From: Pseudomonas hamedanensis
GTDB lineage: Bacteria > Pseudomonadota > Gammaproteobacteria > Pseudomonadales > Pseudomonadaceae
Assembly (NCBI RefSeq): GCF_014268595.2
Contig: NZ_CP077091.1
Coordinates: 3,622,001-3,686,000, forward strand
Direction: 5' to 3'
Length of the DNA: 64,000 nt
Position numbers and translations under genes: made by a program. The notes below the pieces were generated by a model. The model was not told the origin of the DNA. It saw only the letters and a list, made by a program, of their open reading frames with translations, and did not search any database. Shown here piece by piece: positions 29,741 through 38,610 of the stretch (position 1 is its first letter; each line of letters begins with the position of its first letter).

Positions 29741-31264
29741 TCAGTGCAAATTCGGTAAGACGCTGTGCAGCACATTCGGCGCTTTCAAAACGCTCGCCGC
29801 AGCGGCGATGTCCGGCGCCAGCCAGCGATCCTGATCGTAGGCCGGCACCGTTTCGCGCAGCAGGCGCCAAGCGACATCGGTGCCGGCGCCGAAGCGTTGT
29901 CCCTTGAGAAATTCCAGCGCCTGCGCCGCCAGCAGGTATTCGATGGCGAGGATCTGCGTGCAGTTTTCCAGCGCACGGTGCAGCTTCAGCGCGGCGTTGG
30001 TGCCCATGCTCAGGTGGTCTTCCTGCAGGCCCGAGGTGATGTAATTGTCGAGGACCGCCGGTTGCGCCAATTGCCGGTTTTCCGCACACAGCGACGCCGC
30101 GACGTATTGCACGATCATCATCCCGGAGTTGACTCCCGGATTGGCCACCAGAAACGCCGGCAGCCCGCTGACGTGCGGGTTGACCAGACGATCGAGGCGG
30201 CGCTCGGCAATCGAGCCGATTTCGGCCATGGCGATCGCCAGCAGGTCCGCCGCCATCGCCACCGACTGCCCGTGCGGGTTGGCTTGCGACATGACCCGGA
30301 AGTTGTCCGGCGTGCCGAGCAGCAACGGGTTGTCGGTGCAGCCGTTGAGTTCGGTTTCGACCTGTTTGATCGCATGTTCCAGTTGATCTCGCGCGGCGCC
30401 GTGCACCTGCGGGATCGAACGAATGCTCAACGCATCCTGGGTGCGAATGCCCTTGCTCGAAGCGATCACTTCGCTGCCCGCAAGCAGCGCACGCAAATTG
30501 GCGCCGACCTGCTGCATGCCCGGATGCGCTTTCAGCGCGATGATTTCGGCATCGAACGCATCGATCTGGCCGCGCTGGGCTTCGAAGCTCATCGCACCGA
30601 TGACGTCGGCCCATTGCAGCAGGCGTGTTGCGTCGGCGATGGCCAGGCAACTGAGGCCGGTCATGCACGGCGTGCCGTTGACCAGGCACAAACCATCCTT
30701 CGCGCCGAGCGGCACAGGTTGCAGGCCCTCCTCGGCCAGCGCCTGTTGCGCCGGCACGATCTGCCCGCGATAGCTGACATTGCCGACGCCGAGCAGCGCG
30801 ATGCCGATGTGCGCCATGTGGGTCAGATAACCCACCGAACCCTGCGACGGCACCTGCGGGGTGATGCCGCGATTGAGCAGCGCCAGAAGCCCTTCGACCA
30901 CCCGCCGATGCAGGCCGGATTTGCCGTGGCTGTAGTTGTGGATCGCGGCGCAGATGATCGCGCGGGTCTGCTCGTCGGCGAGAACCGGGCCGACCCCGCA
31001 GGCATGGCTGAGCAGGGTGTTGCGCGAGAGCTGGCTGAGTTGTTCATCTTGCAGGGAGACGTTAGACAAACCGCCCAGGCCGGTGTTGACGCCGTACGCG
31101 CGCTCACCGCTGGCGACAATGCGCTGGACGATGCCCTGGGCGTTTTCGATACGCGCCCAGGTCTCGCTGGACAGCTCCAGCCGCGCGCCATGACGGGCGA
31201 CAGCGACCACGTCCTGCCAACGCAGGTGGGCACCGGTGATCACAATTTTTTCAGCCTGGGACAT
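29741..31264 (-). CDS. HutH paralogue lacking the MIO-forming Ala-Ser-Gly triad
   Basis: A 507-residue aromatic amino-acid lyase family protein (hutH1 position). Its motif reads GSVGYLTHMAHIG (142 onward), where the functional histidase has [15 protein letters not shown]; alignment of the two shows exactly the three MIO residues missing. A second active-site residue differs: the Tyr of DPYSLR is Leu in DALSIR. Tyr57, His87, the Arg and the Glu of LQEDHLS are retained. The reading frame is intact and the ribosome site (GAGG) good, so it is expressed rather than decayed. Lyase activity is unlikely; binding, regulatory or assembly roles are possible. Confidence 0.88.
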   Translation of the reverse strand: MSQAEKIVITGAHLRWQDVVAVARHGARLELSSETWARIENAQGIVQRIVASGERAYGVNTGLGGLSNVSLQDEQLSQLSRNTLLSHACGVGPVLADEQTRAIICAAIHNYSHGKSGLHRRVVEGLLALLNRGITPQVPSQGSVGYLTHMAHIGIALLGVGNVSYRGQIVPAQQALAEEGLQPVPLGAKDGLCLVNGTPCMTGLSCLAIADATRLLQWADVIGAMSFEAQRGQIDAFDAEIIALKAHPGMQQVGANLRALLAGSEVIASSKGIRTQDALSIRSIPQVHGAARDQLEHAIKQVETELNGCTDNPLLLGTPDNFRVMSQANPHGQSVAMAADLLAIAMAEIGSIAERRLDRLVNPHVSGLPAFLVANPGVNSGMMIVQYVAASLCAENRQLAQPAVLDNYITSGLQEDHLSMGTNAALKLHRALENCTQILAIEYLLAAQALEFLKGQRFGAGTDVAWRLLRETVPAYDQDRWLAPDIAAAASVLKAPNVLHSVLPNLH

Positions 31265-31302
31265 CTTTAACCTCATACCAATTCTGTTGATGCAGGTCAC
31301 CC

Positions 31303-31434
31303 TGTGGCGAGGGGATTTATCCCCGTTCGGCTGCGAAGCAGTCGTAAAACCAGCCACCGCGGTCTGTCTGACAGATTTGGGGGCATTGTTTGGGGCGGCT
31401 TCGCCACCCAACGGGGATAAATCCCCTCGCCACA
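31303..31434. repeat. REP-type inverted repeat, TGTGGCGAGGGGATTTATCC family
   Basis: Full copy with the CGGCTGCGAAGCAGTCGT inner part as at 1434-1567. It fills the 184-bp gap between hutV and the MIO-less hutH paralogue. Confidence 0.86.
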
Positions 31435-31448
31435 AAGGCAACTCAGTC

Positions 31449-32279
31449 TCAGACCACCGCCGCCCGCCGCTGCACAAACCGGTCGACATACTCGTCCGCC
31501 GGCGAATGCAGGATCTCTCTCGGCGTACCGACCTGAATCAACCGGCCATCCTTGAGAATCGCAATGCGATTGCCAATGCGCACGGCTTCGTCGAGGTCGT
31601 GGGTGATGAAGACGATGGTCTTGTGCAGGGTCTTTTGCAGCTCCAGCAACTGGTCCTGCATCTCGGCGCGGATCAACGGATCCAGCGCACTGAACGCTTC
31701 GTCCATCAGGATGATGTCGGTGTCCGCCGCCAATGCCCGGGCGAGGCCGACACGCTGACGCATGCCGCCAGAGAGCTGGTGCGGGTATTTGTTTTCGTAA
31801 CCTTTGAGGCCCACGGTGTTGATCCAGTGGAGCGCGCGTTCGGCGCACATCTGCTTGCTCTCGCCGCGCACTTTCAGGCCGTAGGCGACGTTGTCGAGCA
31901 CGCTCTTGTGCGGCAGCAGGCCGAAGCTCTGGAACACCATGCTGATCTTGTGCCGGCGAAATTCGCGCAGGGCGTCCATGTCGTATTGCAGGATGTCTAC
32001 GCCGTCGACGAGGATCGCCCCGCTGGTCGGGTCGATCAGGCGATTGAAGTGGCGCACCAAGGTGGATTTGCCCGAGCCGGACAGGCCCATGATCACGAAA
32101 ATCTCGCCGGTGCCAATGCTTAGCGACAGGTCGTTGACCCCGACCACGCAACCGGTTTCGTTCAGCACCTGATCCTTGGTCTTGCCCTGACCGACCATGG
32201 CCAGCGCATCCTTGGCGCGGTTGCCGAAAATCTTGAAGACGTTTTTGACTTCGATCTTGCTCACGGTTGCGTTACTCAT
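31449..32279 (-). CDS. hutV: histidine ABC transporter ATPase (ProV/OpuA type)
   Basis: A 276-residue ATPase of the quaternary amine uptake type, with Walker A GLSGSGKS near residue 64, signature LSGGMRQR, and Walker B IILMDEAFSALDPL. It ends shortly after the ATPase domain with no CBS domains, unlike osmoprotectant ProV, consistent with a nutrient importer. It overlaps hutW by 4 nt. Placement in the hut operon points to histidine. Confidence 0.92.
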   Translation of the reverse strand: MSNATVSKIEVKNVFKIFGNRAKDALAMVGQGKTKDQVLNETGCVVGVNDLSLSIGTGEIFVIMGLSGSGKSTLVRHFNRLIDPTSGAILVDGVDILQYDMDALREFRRHKISMVFQSFGLLPHKSVLDNVAYGLKVRGESKQMCAERALHWINTVGLKGYENKYPHQLSGGMRQRVGLARALAADTDIILMDEAFSALDPLIRAEMQDQLLELQKTLHKTIVFITHDLDEAVRIGNRIAILKDGRLIQVGTPREILHSPADEYVDRFVQRRAAVV

Positions 32280-33127
32280 TTGCTCACCTCGTGCCGTGGC
32301 CGACCGTACGCCTGGGTAATGCGGTCGATGACCACTGCGAGAATCACGATCGCCAGACCGGCCTCAAGGCCACGTCCGACGTTGAGGGTCTGAATCCCCA
32401 CCAGCACATCTTCACCCAGGCCACGGGCACCGATCATCGAGGCAATCACCACCATCGACAGGGCCATCATGGTGGTCTGGTTGATCCCGGCCATGATGCT
32501 CGGCAGGGCCAGCGGCAGTTGCACGCCGAACAGTTGCTGCCAGCGGTTGGCGCCGAAAGCGTTGATCGCCTCCATCACTTCACCGTCGACCTGGCGAATA
32601 CCGAGGTCGGTCAGGCGAATCAGCGGCGGCGCGGCGTAGATCACGGTGGCGAAAATCGCCGGGACCTTGCCCAGGCCGAACAGCATCAGCACCGGGATCA
32701 GGTACACGAAACTGGGCATGGTCTGCATGATGTCGAGCAGCGGCATCAACACCGAACGCAGGCGATTGCTGCGGGCCGAGAGAATCCCCAGCGGAATGCC
32801 GATCAGCACTGAGATGAGCGTCGCCACCATCATCAGCGCCAGGGTTTGCATGAGCTTGTCCCACAGGCCGACCGCGCCGACGAGGAACAGCAGACCGACG
32901 ATGACGGCCGTCGTCACCACTTTGCGCGTGGCGTGCCAGGCGACGACACCGACGATCGCCAGCATCAGCCACCACGGCGCCGCACGCAGCAGACCTTCGA
33001 GGTTGACGATGGCCCAGAGCAGGGTGTCGGAGATGTGGCGGAACACATCGCCGTAGTTGGTGACCAGCGAATCGACCCAACCGTTGACCCAGTCGGCGAT
33101 GGAAAAGGTAAAGCTTTCGGGAAACAT
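32276..33127 (-). CDS. hutW: histidine ABC transporter permease (ProW type)
   Basis: A 283-residue inner-membrane permease with about six to seven hydrophobic segments and the ATPase-contact loop EAINAFGANRWQQLFGVQLP. It works with HutV and HutX. ATG start after GAGAG. Stop overlaps the hutV start. Confidence 0.92.
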   Translation of the reverse strand: MFPESFTFSIADWVNGWVDSLVTNYGDVFRHISDTLLWAIVNLEGLLRAAPWWLMLAIVGVVAWHATRKVVTTAVIVGLLFLVGAVGLWDKLMQTLALMMVATLISVLIGIPLGILSARSNRLRSVLMPLLDIMQTMPSFVYLIPVLMLFGLGKVPAIFATVIYAAPPLIRLTDLGIRQVDGEVMEAINAFGANRWQQLFGVQLPLALPSIMAGINQTTMMALSMVVIASMIGARGLGEDVLVGIQTLNVGRGLEAGLAIVILAVVIDRITQAYGRPRHEVSK

Positions 33128-33197
33128 AAGAGACTCTCAATCAAGGGGTTGCGATCAAGCGTCCGGCTGCCGGTGGCGGCAGCCGGAATGGCTCGAC

Positions 33198-34166
33198 CTA
33201 CAAGGCCGCGTCGATCTTTTTGGCTGCGTCTTCGCTCACCCATGCGTGCCAGACTTCAGGATGTTCCTTGAGAAAGATTTTCGCCAGTTTTGGCGACTCG
33301 ATGCGCTCCTTGGCCATGCGCCCCAGGTTCTGGTTGAGCAGGTCGATCGGCAAGTTGACCTTCTCCAGCACGGCGACCAGTTCCGGCGCTTCGTCATGGA
33401 AGGTTTTCGACAGGCCGACCTTGATGCTCACGGTCTTGTCGACGCCGGGTTTTTCCTCAAGCTTGACCAGATCCACCTGCCCCATCAGCGGGGTTGGCGA
33501 CCAGTAATAAAACAGGATCGGCTCGCCACGCTTGTAGCTCGACAGCACGGCTGCATCCAGCGCAGGTCCGGTGCCCGGGCGGAAGTTGGTGTAGCTGTTC
33601 TCCAGGCCATAGCTTTTCAGCATTTCGCTGTTGTCGAGCTCGCAGGTCCAGCCGGCCGGGCAATTGTAGAAACGGCCCTTGGACGGCTCTTCGGCGTCCT
33701 TGAACACGGCGGCGTATTTGCCCAGGTCAGCGATGTTTTTCAGCTCCGGCGCTTTCGGTTCCAGCTTGCGCCTGGCGTCGCCTTCGATCACGTAGCGCGG
33801 CACATACCAGCCTTCGATTGCACCCACCACCGGCGCGCCGACACCGACGACCTTGCCGGCCTTCTCGGCCTTGTTCCAGACCTCGCTGCGGCCGACCCAC
33901 TCTTCGGCGAACACTTGAATGTCGTTGCTGCTCAGGGCGTTTTCCATGGTGATGGAGTTGCCCGGCAGGCTGTCGGTCTTGCAGCCGTAGCCTTTTTCCA
34001 GCACCACTTGCATGACGTCGGTCAGCAGCATGCCGCTTTCCCAGTTCAGGCCGGCGAATTTCACCGGTTTGCCCGATTCGCACCAGCCGGCAGCCTGGGT
34101 CGCGCCGGCACTGGCCAACAGGCCCATGGACAGCAATGTGGTCAGCAGGGTCTTGTTCGATTTCAT
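33198..34166 (-). CDS. hutX: histidine ABC transporter substrate-binding protein (OpuAC type)
   Basis: A 322-residue periplasmic protein. The signal peptide is at residues 1-25 (ending GATQA), followed by an OpuAC/ProX-like ligand-binding domain (PVKFAGLNWESGMLLTDVMQ). A start at ATG 34166 gives a normal signal peptide; the frame to 34208 adds 14 residues without support. Trp-rich segments (GWCES, WYVPRY, FYYWSPTP) probably line the ligand pocket. 70 bp separate it from hutW. Confidence 0.92.
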   Translation of the reverse strand: MKSNKTLLTTLLSMGLLASAGATQAAGWCESGKPVKFAGLNWESGMLLTDVMQVVLEKGYGCKTDSLPGNSITMENALSSNDIQVFAEEWVGRSEVWNKAEKAGKVVGVGAPVVGAIEGWYVPRYVIEGDARRKLEPKAPELKNIADLGKYAAVFKDAEEPSKGRFYNCPAGWTCELDNSEMLKSYGLENSYTNFRPGTGPALDAAVLSSYKRGEPILFYYWSPTPLMGQVDLVKLEEKPGVDKTVSIKVGLSKTFHDEAPELVAVLEKVNLPIDLLNQNLGRMAKERIESPKLAKIFLKEHPEVWHAWVSEDAAKKIDAAL

Positions 34167-34235
34167 TGTTGTGACGCTCCTAATCATGAATGGGCTTACG
34201 GCAGTCAAGAGGCATCCAGCCTGTCCACGTCCAAT

Positions 34236-35708
34236 TCAGGCCTGCGCCGCAGCGCGACCGGCCCCGCTTGTTTTAGGTTGTACAACGCTGTTCTGCTCGA
34301 CCGGCAGAATCAGGTGATCGGGCACTGCGCTGTGCCATTTTTTTGCGCAGACGTAATAGACGGCAGCGGGCAGCACCAGACCGATGATCCAGGAAATGTC
34401 CACATCACCGAGGGCAGCCACCAGCGGCCCGGTATAGAACTTGGTCGAGATGAACGGCAGCTGCACCAGCACGCCGAACACATAGACGCCGATACCCAGC
34501 AGGTTCCAGCGGCCGTAGCGACCGTTCGGATCGGCCAGCGCCGGCACGTCATAGCGCTCGCGGGTAATGCAGTAGTAGTCCACCAGGTTGATCGCGCTCC
34601 ACGGCGTGAAAAACGCGAGCAGGAACAGGATGAAAGACTTGAACGCACCAAGGAACGAATGCTGGCCGAGCAAGGCAATCAAGGTTGCCGCACCGACGAT
34701 AAACAGCACGAACACCAGCCGCTGCAAACGCGTGACCTGCAAGTGGCCGCGAAAACCACTGATGATGGTCGCGATGCACATGAAGCTGCCGTAGGAGTTC
34801 AGCGTCGAAATGGTGACCTTGCCGAACGCGATGCTGAAATACAGCAGCGCAGCGGTGGCGCCGGTGCCGCCCAGACCGACGATGTAGGCCACTTCATGTC
34901 CGGCGAATTGACCGTTGGCCGAGGCCGCGGCAAACACCCCGAGAATCATCGCAACCTGAGCGCCCACCACCGAACCTGCACCGGCGGCAAAGAAGGTTTT
35001 GACCGCCGACGTATTGCTCGGCAGGTAACGGGAGTAGTCAGCGACGTAAGGCCCAAAAGCAATCTGCCAAGAGGCGGCGAGCGATACCGCGAGGAGGAAA
35101 CTGCTCCAGCTGAAGTGGCGAATTTGCAGGAGCGCGCCCACGTCGGTCTGGCTCATCAGCCGCCAGAACAGGAACACGAAGGCGATCACGCCAATGACAC
35201 TGGCGACGCGGCCGATCCAGTGGATCACGCGATAACCGAGCACCGTCACCAGCACGATCACGCTGGCAAAAATCAGGATGCCAACGCTGTCGCTGACGTT
35301 GAACAACTGACCCAGCGCCTGCCCGGACAGCACCGTACCGGTGGCAGTGAAGCCGAGGTACATCAGGCACACCAGCACGATGGGAATCGCCGCGCCGTAA
35401 ACGCCGAACTGCACACGACTGGAAATCATCTGCGGCAAGCCCAGTTTCGGCCCTTGCGCCGCATGCAGCGCCATTACGCCACCGCCGAGCAGTTGCCCGA
35501 TCAGCAGACCGATCAACGACCAGAACACATCACCGCCGAGCACCACGGCCAAGGCCCCGGTGACAATCGCGGTGATTTGCAGGTTGGCGCCCATCCACAG
35601 GGTGAACTGGCTGAACAGACGACCGTGTCTTTCCGCTTCCGGGATGTAATCGATCGAACGCCTTTCGATCAACGGTTTGCTGCCTGCACGATCGTGGTTA
35701 ACCGCCAT
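34236..35708 (-). CDS. hutT: NCS1-family transporter, probable urocanate permease
   Basis: A 490-residue secondary transporter of the cytosine/purine/allantoin (CodB-like) family with about 12 hydrophobic segments. The N-terminal SIDYIPEAERHG and FTLWMGANLQI are NCS1 hallmarks. In fluorescent pseudomonads the NCS1 member next to hutU is reported to import urocanate, which fits this location. ATG after AGAGG. No amino-acid-permease-type histidine transporter gene is found in the operon. Confidence 0.87.
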   Translation of the reverse strand: MAVNHDRAGSKPLIERRSIDYIPEAERHGRLFSQFTLWMGANLQITAIVTGALAVVLGGDVFWSLIGLLIGQLLGGGVMALHAAQGPKLGLPQMISSRVQFGVYGAAIPIVLVCLMYLGFTATGTVLSGQALGQLFNVSDSVGILIFASVIVLVTVLGYRVIHWIGRVASVIGVIAFVFLFWRLMSQTDVGALLQIRHFSWSSFLLAVSLAASWQIAFGPYVADYSRYLPSNTSAVKTFFAAGAGSVVGAQVAMILGVFAAASANGQFAGHEVAYIVGLGGTGATAALLYFSIAFGKVTISTLNSYGSFMCIATIISGFRGHLQVTRLQRLVFVLFIVGAATLIALLGQHSFLGAFKSFILFLLAFFTPWSAINLVDYYCITRERYDVPALADPNGRYGRWNLLGIGVYVFGVLVQLPFISTKFYTGPLVAALGDVDISWIIGLVLPAAVYYVCAKKWHSAVPDHLILPVEQNSVVQPKTSGAGRAAAQA

Positions 35709-35766
35709 GATTCAACCTCTGTGGATTGTTATTCGGGTTCACTGAGCTTCGGTGGAGCTGCTTTTC

Positions 35767-35856
35767 TGTGGGAGCGAGCTTGCTCGCGAAGAGGCCAGCA
35801 CATTCAACATCTTTGCTGGCTGAAAGATTGCTTTCGCGAGCAAGCTCGCTCCCACA
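35767..35856. repeat. REPIN, GTGGGAGCGAGCTTGCTCGC family
   Basis: Arms TGTGGGAGCGAGCTTGCTCG and complement, in the hutU-hutT gap, 15 bp past the hutU stop. Confidence 0.88.
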
Positions 35857-35871
35857 TAAAGCAAAAGCGTG

Positions 35872-37563
35872 TTACTTGCTGCCGGTAATCATCGGCAGAT
35901 TCAGCCCCTGCTCTTTCGCGCAGTCGATCGCGATCTGGTAGCCGGCATCGGCATGACGCATGACCCCGGTAGCCGGATCGTTATGCAACACGCGCGCGAT
36001 GCGCTCGGCCGCTTCATCGGTACCGTCGCAGACGATCACCATCCCCGAATGCTGCGAGAAGCCCATGCCGACACCGCCGCCGTGGTGCAAGGACACCCAG
36101 GTCGCACCGCTCGCGGTGTTGAGCAGCGCATTGAGCAATGGCCAGTCGGACACGGCGTCGGAGCCGTCCTGCATCGATTCGGTTTCGCGGTTGGGACTTG
36201 CGACCGAGCCGGAATCGAGGTGGTCGCGACCGATCACGATCGGCGCCGACAACTCGCCGCTGCGGACCATTTCGTTGAAGGCCAGACCCAGCTTGGCGCG
36301 CAAGCCCAGACCGACCCAGCAGATACGCGCCGGCAGACCCTGGAAGCTGATGCGCTCGCGGGCCATGTCCAGCCAGTTGTGCAAATGCGCGTCGTCGGGG
36401 ATCAGCTCTTTGACCTTGGCGTCGGTTTTGTAGATGTCTTGCGGATCACCCGACAACGCCGCCCAACGGAACGGGCCGATGCCACGGCAGAACAGCGGAC
36501 GGATGTAGGCCGGTACGAAGCCTGGGAAATCGAAGGCGTTTTCGACGCCCTCTTCCTGGGCCATCTGACGAATGTTGTTGCCGTAATCGAAGGTCGGGAT
36601 GCCTTGCTTCTGAAATTCCAGCATGGCTTTGACGTGCACGGCCATCGACTGCTTGGCAGCCTTGATCACCGCGGCCGGTTCGGTCTTGGCGCGGGCGCGG
36701 TATTCGTCCCAGCTCCAGCCGGCCGGCAAGTAACCGTTGAGCGGGTCGTGGGCGCTGGTCTGGTCGGTGACCATGTCCGGACGCACGCCGCGCTTGACCA
36801 GCTCCGGGAGAATTTCCGCGGCGTTGCCGAGCAGGGCAATCGAGATGGCTTTGCCTTCTTTGGTGTATTTGTCGATGCGCGCCAGGGCGTCGTCGAGGTC
36901 TTTGGCTTGCTCATCGACGTAACGGCTTTTCAGGCGGAAATCGATGCTGACCTGCTGGCATTCGATGTTCAGCGAGCAGGCGCCGGCCAGGGTGGCGGCC
37001 AACGGTTGTGCGCCGCCCATGCCACCGAGGCCCGCGGTCAGCACCCAGCGACCTTTAAGGTCAGCGTTGTAATGCTGGCGACCGGCTTCGACGAAGGTTT
37101 CGTAGGTGCCCTGAACGATGCCTTGGCTGCCGATGTAGATCCAGCTGCCGGCGGTCATCTGGCCGTACATGGCCAGGCCTTTGGCGTCGAGTTCGTTGAA
37201 GTGTTCCCAGCTTGCCCAGTGCGGCACCAGGTTGGAGTTGGCAATCAGTACGCGCGGCGCGTTGCTGTGGGTTTTGAACACACCGACCGGCTTGCCCGAT
37301 TGCACCAGCAGGGTTTCGTCGTCGTTCAGGTTAGTCAGGCTCTCGACGATCTTGTCGTAGCATTCCCAATTGCGCGCAGCACGACCGATGCCACCGTAGA
37401 CCACCAGCTCTTTAGGGTTCTCGGCGACTTCCGGGTCGAGGTTGTTCATCAGCATGCGCAGCGGCGCTTCGGTCAGCCAGCTCTTGGCGGTCAGCGTGTT
37501 ACCGCGTGCAGCACGGATTTCGACGTCGCGATACTTTGTGGTTTTCCGGGTATTGTCAGTCAC
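35872..37563 (-). CDS. hutU: urocanate hydratase
   Basis: A 563-residue NAD-dependent enzyme that converts urocanate to imidazolonepropionate. Motifs include [12 protein letters not shown], the NAD-binding [17 protein letters not shown] near residue 174, and the active-site [15 protein letters not shown] near residue 400. GTG start, with GAGGAG 8 nt upstream. It is first gene of the - strand hut operon and lies directly downstream of the sigma54 promoter and HutC operator. Confidence 0.97.
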   Translation of the reverse strand: MTDNTRKTTKYRDVEIRAARGNTLTAKSWLTEAPLRMLMNNLDPEVAENPKELVVYGGIGRAARNWECYDKIVESLTNLNDDETLLVQSGKPVGVFKTHSNAPRVLIANSNLVPHWASWEHFNELDAKGLAMYGQMTAGSWIYIGSQGIVQGTYETFVEAGRQHYNADLKGRWVLTAGLGGMGGAQPLAATLAGACSLNIECQQVSIDFRLKSRYVDEQAKDLDDALARIDKYTKEGKAISIALLGNAAEILPELVKRGVRPDMVTDQTSAHDPLNGYLPAGWSWDEYRARAKTEPAAVIKAAKQSMAVHVKAMLEFQKQGIPTFDYGNNIRQMAQEEGVENAFDFPGFVPAYIRPLFCRGIGPFRWAALSGDPQDIYKTDAKVKELIPDDAHLHNWLDMARERISFQGLPARICWVGLGLRAKLGLAFNEMVRSGELSAPIVIGRDHLDSGSVASPNRETESMQDGSDAVSDWPLLNALLNTASGATWVSLHHGGGVGMGFSQHSGMVIVCDGTDEAAERIARVLHNDPATGVMRHADAGYQIAIDCAKEQGLNLPMITGSK

Positions 37564-37619
37564 GAAAAAGACTCCTCAGCGATCAATTCAAACCAACCCT
37601 GGCAGTGGGCAGCAGCCTG

Positions 37620-37635
37620 CGCGCATCAATGCGCG
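37620..37635 (-). other. hairpin in the hutU leader
   Basis: CGCGCAT and ATGCGCG are perfect complements separated by two bases. It lies within the predicted hutU 5' untranslated region, ~57 nt before the start codon. No T-run follows on the - strand, so it is not a terminator. Confidence 0.4.
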
Positions 37636-37694
37636 ACAAGCGAATCAGTGGACGCTGCGGAGAGTCTCGAGCGACTCATACGCATACGTCTTTA

Positions 37695-37708
37695 CTTGTA
37701 CATACAAG
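37695..37708 (-). promoter_or_regulatory. HutC operator at the hutU promoter
   Basis: The - strand reads CTTGTATGTACAAG, a near-perfect 14-bp palindrome identical to the operator I recall for P. putida HutC upstream of hutU. It covers the position 12 nt downstream of the -12 element, that is, the predicted transcription start. Confidence 0.85.
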
Positions 37709-37712
37709 CATA

Positions 37713-37728
37713 TGCAATCAAGCGGCCA
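37713..37728 (-). promoter_or_regulatory. sigma54-type promoter of hutU
   Basis: The - strand reads TGGCCGCTTGATTGCA: TGGC at -24 and TTGCA at -12 with GG-N10-GC spacing, close to the consensus TGGCACG-N4-TTGCW. The predicted start is near 37702. Sigma54 control would fit CbrB/NtrC activation of histidine use in Pseudomonas. Confidence 0.8.
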
Positions 37729-37925
37729 ACTTGCTGAAGGGCTGTTCAAGAAAAATTGCGAACGAGGCTGGAGAACGCCTGAATCAAGGGTCCTGGCGTG
37801 AATGAAATTTTCTTCGCGAGTATTTTGAGGAGGTTGGGATTGGCTGCGAGAGCGTGGTATTGCGCCACGCTGGGGCGTTCGGTAACAAGTTGGTGCGCGG
37901 TGAGAAACAACAGTGGGATGACTTT

Positions 37926-38029
37926 TGTGGCGAGGGGATTTATCCCCGCTGGGTCGCGAAGCGGCCCCATTCTTGATTAAAAAAAGCGGTCTGCTGCGCA
38001 GCCCAACGGGGATAAATCCCCTCACCACA
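37926..38029. repeat. REP-type inverted repeat, TGTGGCGAGGGGATTTATCC family
   Basis: Third copy of the family, with a different centre (GGGTCGCGAAGCGGCCC). It lies between the hutD stop and the hutU control region. Confidence 0.85.
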
Positions 38030-38037
38030 GGGGGTAG

Positions 38038-38610
38038 TCAGTTTTGGAAGAGTTCGATCACGCAGCAGGCGGCGCTGGTGGAGACTTCGACCAGCCCGCT
38101 GTTGCCGTCCAGTTGCAGGCAATCATGCCGACCGAGCTGCGAAACACCGTCGCCAACACGCACGGCCATCAGCTCACTGATACTGAACACCAGTACCGTC
38201 CCCGCCGAACTGAAAAACCGTTGCTCGCCATCCAGCCACTGCAACCGCGCGCTGTAACGTTGCGGCGCATAAATCAGATTAAAGTCGCGAATCGCACCGC
38301 CGAGCAAGGTGCACGACACCTGGCTTTCGCCACTGAAGGCGAACGGGTCGAGGGGTAACAGTGGACAGGTATCGTCACCGTCGACACACAGGGTCATGCC
38401 GTCACCCTGTAACACGGTGATCACTCGCTGGTAGCCGGCGAAGGTCGAAAAACCGCCCGATTCGGCGATGTCGGCAATCGACAGCCGCCAGCCGAAACCG
38501 TCCAGGCCGGCACCCGCGTCGCGGGTGATTTCTTCAGTGCTGCCGCCGCCATTTTTCCACGGCATGCGCGGGTAGCCCTCGGCGCGGAGAACCTTCACTT
38601 CATATTTCAT
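38038..38610 (-). CDS. hutD: HutD family protein
   Basis: A 190-residue cupin-like protein conserved in hut loci. The start MKYEVKVLRAEGYPRMPWKN with GGSTEEI is typical of the family. HutD is proposed to set an upper limit on hut expression, possibly by sensing a pathway intermediate; no catalytic residues are obvious. The ATG overlaps the hutC stop (ATGA), forming a hutC-hutD pair. Confidence 0.92.
   Translation of the reverse strand: MKYEVKVLRAEGYPRMPWKNGGGSTEEITRDAGAGLDGFGWRLSIADIAESGGFSTFAGYQRVITVLQGDGMTLCVDGDDTCPLLPLDPFAFSGESQVSCTLLGGAIRDFNLIYAPQRYSARLQWLDGEQRFFSSAGTVLVFSISELMAVRVGDGVSQLGRHDCLQLDGNSGLVEVSTSAACCVIELFQN

Larger units (their letters stand above)
37564..38037. other. 474-bp hutU-hutD intergenic region
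   Basis: Holds the hutU control region. From right to left: a REP-type repeat (37926-38029), a palindrome GCGTGG-N7-CCACGC (37852-37870) that could be an activator site ~155 bp upstream of the predicted start, a sigma54-type promoter (37713-37728), a HutC operator (37695-37708), a ~139-nt leader with a perfect stem (37620-37635), and the hutU ribosome site. Confidence 0.75.

Noticed and set aside
33057..35888. Very long open frame on the + strand opposite hutX and hutT
   Set aside because: It is antisense to two clearly recognised genes, has composition typical of reverse-complement shadows in GC-rich Pseudomonas DNA, no ribosome site and no recognisable domain.
37882..37887. GTAACA as a CbrB half-site upstream of hutU
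   Set aside because: Only one half-site is visible with no convincing partner at a suitable distance; not strong enough to list as a regulatory feature.
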